Source: Singulisphaera sp.
Lineage (GTDB): Bacteria > Planctomycetota > Planctomycetia > Isosphaerales > Isosphaeraceae
Reading direction: 5' to 3'
Assembly (NCBI GenBank): GCA_027451445.1
Contig: DAIDJG010000620.1
Coordinates: forward strand, 1-34,266
Length of the DNA: 34,266 bases
A program made the translations under genes and the position numbers. Each line of letters starts with the position of its first letter. Position 1 is the stretch's first letter. Positions 1-6,823 of the stretch are shown here, one piece after another. The notes below the pieces were generated by a model. It was not told the DNA's origin, ran no database searches, and was given only the letters and a program-made list of their open reading frames with translations.

Positions 1-93
1 GTAACCAGCCTTTGGACCGTAGCCAAACCAAGTAAGGCTGTCAATCGAAACGCCAGGCGTCCCGACTCTGTGCATCGGATTGATCTGACCGCG

Positions 94-1212
94 TCAGCCG
101 GCAACCGGTTCGGTCAACTCGCTGGGTAGCGTTGTCGACGCCGACCCGGAGTCCACCCCGGCCAAATCGAGCACTGGCGACGGCGAACTCAATGGCGTCC
201 TTTTGGGGCCGGACTTTGCGGTTTCGCCGGGCTCGATCGGTTCCAGGGCCCGACGTGGGGCGTAATTCCCGAGAAACGCCGAAATGCGCTCAACGTACAT
301 AGTCGGTTGCACTTCAAGGCACCGGTTGTGTTTCGCGCCGGGAACGATCCACATCTCCTTCGGTTCGGCGGCGCGCGCGAAAAGACGCTCGGCAATCTCC
401 GGACCGATGTACGCGTCCTTCGCACCATGAATCATCAGCCAGGGGCGAGGGCCAATCTTCGCAACGGCAGACTCGATGGTGGGAAACCGACAGTTCAGTC
501 GCTTCTCCGAAGGGATCCGAGCGGTCCACGCGATGAAATGAAACACCCAGTGCGGCATGTGCTTCCAAAGCTTCTCATTCGAGACGTAAATCTCTGCCCA
601 GCGGAGAATGTACGCGAACATCGTCCCGTGGGTGGGGAACGCACCGTCGGTGATGACGCCCCACACGTCAGCCTCATTGGCGGCAGCAACGAGCGCCGTG
701 CCACCACCTCGGCTGATCCCAAACAGGCCAAAGCCCGCCATATCATGGTCAGGGCGAGTACGCAAGCACCGGAGCGCGGCTTCCAGGTCGCGGACTTCGT
801 GATCCGTGACCCACTGGAGCGGTCGGTACGACGGGTCGCTGCCACTATCACCATGATTGCGGAAGTCAAACGTGAAAATGTCGAACCCAGCGTCGCGCAA
901 TGACTCGGTATAGGGCCGGTAACTCCATCGGTTGCTCAGATACTCGTGACAGAACACCAGCACACCGGTTCTCGTCGCGGTCCGCGAGCGAAGATACGTT
1001 CCCGCAAGCTCGAGGCCGTCTTCAGTCGTAAAGCGCACTTCCTCGCCTTCCGTCGGCGCCAGGCGGAGCGGCAAGAACAGCGGCTTCTCCTCGAAAATTC
1101 GCCCTACGATCGGCGAGTACTTGACGAAGACGTGGACGAGGAACGCCCCCACGAGGGTGAGCGCAACCCCGACGCAGATCAGCAAGGGGACGAGGAACGG
1201 CGCACTGGACAC
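94..1212 (-). CDS. Membrane-anchored alpha/beta hydrolase
   Basis: An alpha/beta-hydrolase-fold enzyme of 372 residues. A hydrophobic segment at about residues 5-30 should anchor it in the membrane, with the catalytic domain following from about residue 55. The nucleophile elbow reads GISRG (Ser167 from this start), a later HGAKDAY supplies the likely acid and PGAKHN the likely histidine, so the triad looks complete. The oxyanion-region motif FCHEY and the FDFRNHGDSG segment also fit the family. The GTG at 1212 is chosen because GGAGAAC lies six to seven bases upstream; an in-frame TTG at 1260 would add 16 basic residues. The last 40 residues are low-complexity. It is last in the ketosynthase/ACP block, 134 bases after the ketosynthase, so an acyl-thioesterase or acyl-transfer role on the product is possible but inferred. 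The substrate cannot be read from sequence. Confidence 0.85.
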   Translation of the reverse strand: MSSAPFLVPLLICVGVALTLVGAFLVHVFVKYSPIVGRIFEEKPLFLPLRLAPTEGEEVRFTTEDGLELAGTYLRSRTATRTGVLVFCHEYLSNRWSYRPYTESLRDAGFDIFTFDFRNHGDSGSDPSYRPLQWVTDHEVRDLEAALRCLRTRPDHDMAGFGLFGISRGGGTALVAAANEADVWGVITDGAFPTHGTMFAYILRWAEIYVSNEKLWKHMPHWVFHFIAWTARIPSEKRLNCRFPTIESAVAKIGPRPWLMIHGAKDAYIGPEIAERLFARAAEPKEMWIVPGAKHNRCLEVQPTMYVERISAFLGNYAPRRALEPIEPGETAKSGPKRTPLSSPSPVLDLAGVDSGSASTTLPSELTEPVAG

Positions 1213-1346
1213 GAGTGTTCTCCGTTGGCGTCGCTTGAGCGCAGCCTGGGTGTGAAGCAAGACGCGATCGGGCGCTGTGAAGGACCGACTCGACTGATTC
1301 CAAACCGAACGAACAGCGGGGGAGAACGGAATCGCAAACGCAGGGA

Positions 1347-2630
1347 TCAGCCGGCGTACCGGCGAAGGATCAATGCGATGTTCTGGCCACCGAACCCGAA
1401 ACTGTTTGAGAGTGCGACGTCGACCACCTGCCGGCGAGCCGTATGAGGGATGTAGTCGAGGTCACACTCGGGATCAGCATTGTCCAGGTTCACAGTGGGA
1501 GGAAGAACGCCATCACGAATCGTCAGGAGACAAACGATCGCCTCGACACTTCCCGCCGCCGCGATCAGATGCCCCATCATGCTTTTGGTGCTGGAGATCG
1601 GCACTTTGTATGCCGAATCGCCGAAAGTTCGTTTGATCGCGAGGGTTTCTATGGAATCGTTGACCGCCGTGCTCGTTCCGTGTGCGTTGACGTAGTCAAC
1701 GTCCTCCGGATCGAGCCGGGCGTCGGCGAGTGCTTCCCGGATGCAGGCGATGGCGCCTCGGCCTTCATCATGGCTGTCGGTGATTCGAAACGCGTCCGCC
1801 GTGGAACCGTACCCCACGACTTCGCCGTGAATCTTCGCCCCTCGCCGCCGAGCATGCTCGAGCTCCTCCAGGATAAGCATACCTGCACCTTCGCCCAGAA
1901 TAAAGCCGTCGCGATCACGGTCGAACGGACGACTCGCGCGGGTCGGTTCATCGTTACGTTGGGAAAGTGCGGTGAGAAGATTGAATCCAGTCACGCCGAA
2001 CGGATGGATCATGCTGTGTGTGCCTCCTGAAAGCATCACATCGGCATCCCCTCGACGGATGATCTCCACCGCCTCACCGATGGCCTGAGAGCTCGCCGCG
2101 CACGCGGTTAGGCAATTGGCATTTGGCCCCTGGGCGCCGTGGAGGCTGGCCAAGTGACCCGCTGGAGTCCCGGGTTCTTGCTCAGCTTCCTTGATCGGGT
2201 GAAGCTGCCCGATTCCCAGGCGCGTGAAGTCGCTCGTGTCGACCTTCCCCTCCTTCGTGGCCTGGTTGAGCAGTTTGACGAAGCGGGTAAAGTCCTGTTG
2301 CCCCTCACCCGACCCGAGGTAGACACCGAACCGCGTACGATCGAGGTCTTTCATCGTCTCCAGGCCGGAGTCTTCCATCGCCATTTCGGCCGCTGCGATC
2401 GCAAACTGCGTGTTGCGACAGTATTCCTCCCACCGATCGGCGTCTTCGATGTAATCGGCGAGCCGGAATCCTCGCGCCTCGGCGGCAATCCGTGTCGGAA
2501 ATGTCCGGGCATCGAACAGTGAGATGGGACCCACACCGCTCCGGCCTTCCTGGAGCGCCTGCCACGTTGATTCCAGGTCGCGCCCGAGGGGTGTGACCAT
2601 GCCCATTCCCGTCACGACGACACGACGCAT
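1347..2630 (-). CDS. Beta-ketoacyl-ACP synthase, FabF type (active KS-alpha subunit)
   Basis: A 427-residue condensing enzyme of the KAS II/FabF family, which extends an ACP-bound acyl chain with malonyl-ACP. All three catalytic residues are visible: Cys177 in TACAASS, His317 in NAHGTST and His354 in GHLIAAAGS. The terminal FGFGGQN motif is intact. An insertion of roughly 40 residues near positions 108-155 separates it from E. coli FabF. The ATG start has AAAGGAAAG about eight bases upstream. It lies 53 bases downstream of a sister gene with a degenerate active site, so it is probably the catalytic half of a heterodimer like the KS-alpha/KS-beta pairs of type II polyketide synthases and aryl polyene clusters. 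It could instead be an ordinary housekeeping FabF; the neighbours argue for a dedicated pathway. Confidence 0.93.
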   Translation of the reverse strand: MRRVVVTGMGMVTPLGRDLESTWQALQEGRSGVGPISLFDARTFPTRIAAEARGFRLADYIEDADRWEEYCRNTQFAIAAAEMAMEDSGLETMKDLDRTRFGVYLGSGEGQQDFTRFVKLLNQATKEGKVDTSDFTRLGIGQLHPIKEAEQEPGTPAGHLASLHGAQGPNANCLTACAASSQAIGEAVEIIRRGDADVMLSGGTHSMIHPFGVTGFNLLTALSQRNDEPTRASRPFDRDRDGFILGEGAGMLILEELEHARRRGAKIHGEVVGYGSTADAFRITDSHDEGRGAIACIREALADARLDPEDVDYVNAHGTSTAVNDSIETLAIKRTFGDSAYKVPISSTKSMMGHLIAAAGSVEAIVCLLTIRDGVLPPTVNLDNADPECDLDYIPHTARRQVVDVALSNSFGFGGQNIALILRRYAG

Positions 2631-2683
2631 GGGGAAACTTTCCTTTGATCCGAGAAGTCGGCGCGCTGCGCCTGGAGTTTTAA

Positions 2684-4009
2684 TCAGCCGGTGGGAAGCT
2701 GACCCTTCACGACCAGGGCGGCCGCCTGACCGTGCCGGGTATGATTTGTTTTGATAAAGATCGGATTGGTGGTCGGGCGCGGAGCACCGAGAACCAGGTC
2801 AAGATTGCACTCGGAGTCCGGTTCTTCACAGTTCAATACCGCAGGGATCAGACCGTGACCGACTCCCAGGAGACTGCCGACTAACTCCACCGCACCACAG
2901 CCTGAGACGAGATTGCCCAGGTACCCCTTTAGTGCGGTTACGGGAACAGCACCGCCAGGGCCGAAAACCCGGTGGATGGCCCGCGCTTCGGCGAGATCGG
3001 CCACTCGCGTGGCGCCTCCGTGTGCGTTGACATGGCCAATGTCGACTGCCGACAGACCGGCATCCCGGAGGGCCGCTTTCAGCGCGACTTCGGTCCCGGT
3101 GCCTTCAGGATCGAGCCCGCCACCACGCGCCGCGTCACAACCCGAGCCAAAACCGAGGATTTCACCATAAATCCTCGCCCCGCGCTGAAGGGCGTGCTCG
3201 CGTTCTTCCAGGATGATGATCCCCGCTCCTTCGCCAGGCACCGTTCCGTCTCGGTGGACGTCAAACGGCCGGCACGCGCGTGCCGGATCCCCTTTCCAAT
3301 GCGTCATCTGCTCGAGCAGGCTCATTCGGATCAGGCTCAGAGGATGGATCTTCGAGTCCGCCCCCCCGGAAATCATGACGTCGGCCCGCCCTCTGGCGAT
3401 GATTCGCGCCGCTTCGCCCAGCGCCGTGCTCGAGGCTGCCTCGGCCTCGGTGATGGTATTGCTCGGTCCCTGGCAATCGATCATGATCGAGATGTGGCAC
3501 GCCAGCATGTTCGGCAAATACTTCAGCAGCCACAGTGGATTGATCTGCTGAATCCCTTCGCTGCCGTACACGTTGTAGTTGAAGCCGCTGGATGCCTGTG
3601 ATGCATGACTAATCGCGGGCGCCAGTTCGTCGAGTTCCGAAGAGATCAGTCCCGCACCGAGATCCACCCCTAGGCGCGTCGGCTCGACGCCCCCGTCGGC
3701 CAAGCCCGCGTCGGCGATCGCGAGCTGAGCGGCCGAAACCGCCAGCAGGATATCGCGCGCCATGTACTTGAGGCTCTTGGTCAAGACCTTGCGGTATTTG
3801 GGTAGTGCCATCGCCTTCGCCGCCTTCTCGTTGAAGTCGAGGACTTCGGCGGCGAGATCGTTGGGAAGACCTTCCACGGGAAACGCAGCGATCCGGCGGA
3901 CTCCGCTTCGCCCTTCGGCAAGCGCAGACCAGAACGCCTCCGGCCCCGTTGCTATCGGGGTGATAAGACCTAATCCGGTGATCACCACACGGCGTTCGGA
4001 GCCTAGCAT
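2684..4009 (-). CDS. Ketosynthase homologue with substituted active site (KS-beta / chain-length-factor-like)
   Basis: A 441-residue KAS-fold protein. The start MLGSERRVVITGLG, the GEGAG motif and the NAHG motif place it clearly in the FabF family. Aligned by the GPxxxxxTxCxxSS block of its neighbour, the nucleophile cysteine is Glu190 (TEAEAASS). The first histidine is kept (His330), but the second is Asn366 (GNLVSG instead of GHLxAA). It should therefore not catalyse normal condensation. In type II polyketide systems the partner subunit KS-beta/CLF likewise lacks the cysteine, usually replaced by Gln, and sets chain length or primes by decarboxylation. The same role is inferred here. The reading frame is full length and clean, so this is not a decaying pseudogene. 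The ATG at 4009 has GAGGAGA about 15 bases upstream, rather far for a strong site. Confidence 0.9.
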   Translation of the reverse strand: MLGSERRVVITGLGLITPIATGPEAFWSALAEGRSGVRRIAAFPVEGLPNDLAAEVLDFNEKAAKAMALPKYRKVLTKSLKYMARDILLAVSAAQLAIADAGLADGGVEPTRLGVDLGAGLISSELDELAPAISHASQASSGFNYNVYGSEGIQQINPLWLLKYLPNMLACHISIMIDCQGPSNTITEAEAASSTALGEAARIIARGRADVMISGGADSKIHPLSLIRMSLLEQMTHWKGDPARACRPFDVHRDGTVPGEGAGIIILEEREHALQRGARIYGEILGFGSGCDAARGGGLDPEGTGTEVALKAALRDAGLSAVDIGHVNAHGGATRVADLAEARAIHRVFGPGGAVPVTALKGYLGNLVSGCGAVELVGSLLGVGHGLIPAVLNCEEPDSECNLDLVLGAPRPTTNPIFIKTNHTRHGQAAALVVKGQLPTG

Positions 4010-4168
4010 GAGAAACCCGTCAATCTCCTCAGTTGCAACGGCGGTCCACCCACAGGGTTGTCAGCACCGATTGCGGCGCCGTGAAGAACCGCATTCGGAA
4101 GGGCCTGACGGCTCGAACCCAGGAGCGTCAGAGACTTGCCTTCAGTCTCTGGACGGGCGGTCCTTCGC

Positions 4169-4693
4169 TCAAGATTCGCAGGGCTGTCCGTTCGTCGAAG
4201 CGGTATTGGAAAGCGCCTTGGCACGACTCTGGGCTTTGGCCAAGTCCAAAACTCCCAGCAATTGCTGCGTAAAAACGAAGTTCTTTGGTCCGAAAATCTG
4301 GTTAGCGCGCGAGTTATCGAGATGCGCAAAGACAATCTCGGCGTCGGCGAGCAATTGCCCCTCGAGGAACGCTTTTGCGGAAACGACAGCGCCTTCGCTG
4401 CGCAGGTCGGTCAGCGTGACCTCGTAGATGAGCTGATCGCCCGCACATGCCACCCCAAAGAATTCCGCGCGCGGGATCTTCGCGAGGACGACTTTCTCGG
4501 CAAATCCACCGGCCTCGCCGACCAGGATACCCCCGGTTTGAGCCAAGCCTTCGATGATGAGCGAAGCCGGCATTACGGGGTAGCCTGGAAAATGATCGTG
4601 GAGGTGTTCCTCTGCAAGCGTCAGGTTCTTGATGGCGCGAGCAAACTGCCCGCTTTGGAATTCCAAAAACTTATCGATCCAGATCCATCGCAT
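4169..4693 (-). CDS. Hot-dog fold 3-hydroxyacyl-ACP dehydratase (FabZ-like), copy B
   Basis: A FabZ-type dehydratase of 174 residues that would remove water from a 3-hydroxyacyl-ACP to give the 2-enoyl-ACP. The catalytic pair is His34 in DHFPGYPVMP and Glu48 in LIIEGLAQTGG, as in FabZ. The frame is open upstream as far as 4951, but the ATG at 4693 is chosen because similarity begins at once (MRWIWIDKFLEFQSG) and because copy A aligns with it residue for residue from its own ATG. No clear Shine-Dalgarno site is seen. It lies between the acyl carrier protein and the KS-beta-like gene. It is 20-30 residues longer than E. coli FabZ at the C-terminus. It could also act as a thioesterase, since hot-dog enzymes vary, but the His/Glu pair favours dehydration. 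Confidence 0.87.
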   Translation of the reverse strand: MRWIWIDKFLEFQSGQFARAIKNLTLAEEHLHDHFPGYPVMPASLIIEGLAQTGGILVGEAGGFAEKVVLAKIPRAEFFGVACAGDQLIYEVTLTDLRSEGAVVSAKAFLEGQLLADAEIVFAHLDNSRANQIFGPKNFVFTQQLLGVLDLAKAQSRAKALSNTASTNGQPCES

Positions 4694-4907
4694 TCGGGAA
4701 CACCCGCCAATCCGGCAAAAAGCAGCCAATTCGCTTCGAGGACGCCTGAAGGTATCGAACGTCCCACCCGAGCGAAAGGAACCGCGAGTCTCTGGCCGAG
4801 GCCAGAAGTCAAAGTGCACACTCGAAAGACTGCGAAGGCACAACCTCTGACTCGGATCGAGTTCGTTGGGACGAGCCTTCGCGTTTCGAGTTCCGGTCCG
4901 TGACCAC

Positions 4908-5294
4908 TCAGGCGCCGAGTTTGCCCTGTACGTAGTGTACGAGCATGTCAACCGTGTAGAGATCGCCGATCCGATCGACTTCCGGATTTGCCGCGAATCC
5001 GGAGAGATCGGCGTAGGGCATGCGCAACTTCAATTCCTCGAGGCCCTTCGCGGTGAATTTGCCGTCGTCGATCATCTCGGGGTCCGAGACGACGTTCTCA
5101 GGAAAGAGTTCGCCACGGGGAATCTTGATCCCGAAGTTCCGCTCGAGGCGGAAGACGATGTCCAGAAAGTCGATAGACTCCGCCCCAAGGTCTCCCTGAA
5201 GGGTCGCCTCTCGCGTCACGTCGTCCTCGTCCACGCCGAGGGCATCAACCAACGTGGCTTGGACTTTCTCGTAGATCTCGTCGTAAGTCGGCAT
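4908..5294 (-). CDS. Extended acyl carrier protein
   Basis: An ACP-type carrier that would hold the growing chain as a thioester on 4'-phosphopantetheine. The attachment serine is Ser40 in GAESIDFLDIVF, and the preceding helix I (DEIYEKVQATLVDALG) is typical. At 128 residues it is about 50 longer than a normal ACP. The extra sequence lies after helix II, roughly residues 60-105, and contains LFPENVVSDPEMIDDG and a charged helix-like stretch. The end, LYTVDMLVHYVQGKL, matches the usual last ACP helix. The ATG at 5294 has TTGAGGATGAC just before it. It sits between two dehydratases and upstream of the two ketosynthase genes, so it is probably the dedicated carrier of this block and not the housekeeping AcpP. 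Confidence 0.9.
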   Translation of the reverse strand: MPTYDEIYEKVQATLVDALGVDEDDVTREATLQGDLGAESIDFLDIVFRLERNFGIKIPRGELFPENVVSDPEMIDDGKFTAKGLEELKLRMPYADLSGFAANPEVDRIGDLYTVDMLVHYVQGKLGA

Positions 5295-5632
5295 GTCATC
5301 CTCAAGAAAAAGGGGGCGCCCGTCTCATCCCACCACGGGGACCATCCAAACCGCCGCCGAAGATCGGTGCTACTCCCTATTTCGTCGGCGAAACACTCAC
5401 AACAACTTCAACCGCGCTCGATCCTCTTGCGCTTCGACTCGAAAGAAATTCCCGCCGTACGGCTTATCCCGGCCTAAGGAGCGAAAGCGCCCCCTATCTT
5501 GCTGATTTTCCGGAATCCTTGCAACATCATCAGGTAGGTCAATCGGGAGAGGAGTCACGTCGATCGCGTGCGCTCCCTGCGGAACCGGCGGGTACTAGCT
5601 CATTCGCGGGGCTTTGAATCGGTCGCGGTGAT
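5295..5632. other. Intergenic region between dehydratase A and the acyl carrier protein gene
   Basis: A stretch of 338 bases with no convincing gene on either strand. It separates the first dehydratase from the carrier gene, unusually long if all six genes share one transcript. It contains one weak promoter-like pair reading towards the carrier gene, listed separately. Nothing else was recognised. Confidence 0.5.
5496..5524 (-). promoter_or_regulatory. Possible sigma-70-like promoter for the ACP-KS genes
   Basis: On the minus strand TTGCAA (5519-5524) and CAAGAT (5496-5501) are separated by exactly 17 bases. They match the -35 consensus at four of six positions and the -10 at three of six. 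The position, about 200 bases before the ACP start, would give a long leader. The match is weak and planctomycete promoters are poorly known, so this is only a candidate. Confidence 0.2.
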
Positions 5633-6181
5633 TCAACGTCCGGCTTGGCTGGCGATCACTGCAGGCGTCGCATCGGCACAGCTATCACGGACCATGGCCC
5701 GAGCACCGACCGAACCTTTTCGCAATGTGGCGAACAGGTCGCGAAGCATCGCTACGATTTGCGCGTCTGTGGTGTGAAGCGCCGGGTCGCGTTCGCGCAA
5801 GTTGTAGCGCATCAAGGTAAACCGACCCTTGACCATCTCTTGCCCGTCGATGGTCCCCACTCCCTTGAACGTCGATTCACGTTCCTCATGAGAAATGAGC
5901 TCGACGTGCAACTTCAACTGGCGACCCGGTTCGACGAAGCTGCCGTACTTGATCGTCTTCGCTTTCTTCAAAATCACAATGCTGTGCGCGAAATCCTCCT
6001 TCTCGCGGATCAACCATGCACCCGCCTGAGTCAAGGCTTCGAGCATCAAGACTCCCGGCATCACTGGAAAACCGGGAAAGTGGTCGGCCAGATACTCTTC
6101 AGCCAGCGAGAGATTCTTGATCCCAACAAGAGAATGCCCGGACTGGAGCTCAGTGATCCGATCGATCAGGACAAATCGCAT
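5633..6181 (-). CDS. Hot-dog fold 3-hydroxyacyl-ACP dehydratase (FabZ-like), copy A
   Basis: A FabZ-type dehydratase of 182 residues and the first gene of the minus-strand lipid block. His34 in DHFPGFPVMP and Glu48 in LMLEALTQAGA form the expected catalytic pair. The first 48 residues run parallel to copy B without gaps (MRFVLIDRITELQSG versus MRWIWIDKFLEFQSG), so the two are paralogues. The ATG at 6181 is chosen on that alignment; an in-frame ATG at 6226 would add 15 residues, and a GGGAGGAG sequence lies between the two, too far from 6181 to decide the matter. After the core there is a C-terminal tail of some 40 residues (IVAMLRDLFATLRKG and beyond) that is absent from ordinary FabZ. Two different dehydratases may act on different chain lengths or may form a heteromer. 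Confidence 0.87.
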   Translation of the reverse strand: MRFVLIDRITELQSGHSLVGIKNLSLAEEYLADHFPGFPVMPGVLMLEALTQAGAWLIREKEDFAHSIVILKKAKTIKYGSFVEPGRQLKLHVELISHEERESTFKGVGTIDGQEMVKGRFTLMRYNLRERDPALHTTDAQIVAMLRDLFATLRKGSVGARAMVRDSCADATPAVIASQAGR

Positions 6182-6823
6182 GGAAGGCCCCGAAGAAGGC
6201 GAATCTCCTCCCAGCAGGAGGATCATAAAAACGTGGTCGATGCGATGTCGTCGCGCGCGTGTTTGCAGCCCACGTCAAGGGGAAGAGTGTAACCGCACAG
6301 GGGACGCAATACAAGATAACCTGCATTCTTGCTTGAGGCGAAAAGCGAGCCGACAATCCCTAATTCCCTTGCCGGTAGCAGGTTGCAATCGAAACCCGCG
6401 CCGTCAAATTGATTATCCCCTTACGCATTAGTACGAAGCATACAATTGACATTCTCGACGCTGATAAGAAATTCCAAAAAGCCTTCTGAAACTCACAATC
6501 CTGTCCAACCGGCACAGATTGTGAACGTTCTGCTTGCACGGCTCTCGACCACTCCGATGGGCCGAGGCGCAACGGAGAACGAGGGTTTCTCGGACGCGTG
6601 CGGGGATGTTTTGTGAATTGTCGGTAAGGAGCCGAGCGCATACACAGCTTGCGTTGATCGAACGCCGGGGAGTGGGTCGAGATGAAGAATCTGGCCCAGG
6701 GTATGCAGCGGATTGCCAGGTTTTTATACTGGGAAGAGGTGACACACGATCGACTCACGTGGGGATTTGGTGACCGATCGAGGCGGCTCTTGAGAGCGCC
6801 GACAACGAACAAAGGTCCGGTCT
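6182..6823. other. Divergent intergenic region, presumed to hold promoters for both directions
   Basis: About 640 bases separate the first gene of the lipid block (leftward) from the beta-propeller gene (rightward). The middle part, roughly 6400-6480, is clearly richer in A+T than its surroundings. A perfect TTGACA occurs on the plus strand at 6446-6451, but no good -10 hexamer follows at 16-18 bases. Open frames across the region show no signal peptide, motif or protein-like composition. I see no RNA gene. Confidence 0.45.

Noticed and set aside
2684-4009. The second ketosynthase gene as a decaying pseudogene.
   Set aside because: The frame is intact over 441 codons, the family motifs outside the active site are kept, and the substitutions are confined to catalytic positions, which points to a functional non-condensing subunit.
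6446-6451. A perfect TTGACA as a promoter for the propeller gene.
   Set aside because: No -10-like hexamer lies at 16-18 bases, and the gene begins about 370 bases later.
6360-6812. A 150-codon minus-strand frame in the divergent gap before the propeller gene.
   Set aside because: Its composition is rich in Ser, Arg and Cys with no hydrophobic core pattern, and no ribosome-binding site is present. It overlaps the presumed promoter region.
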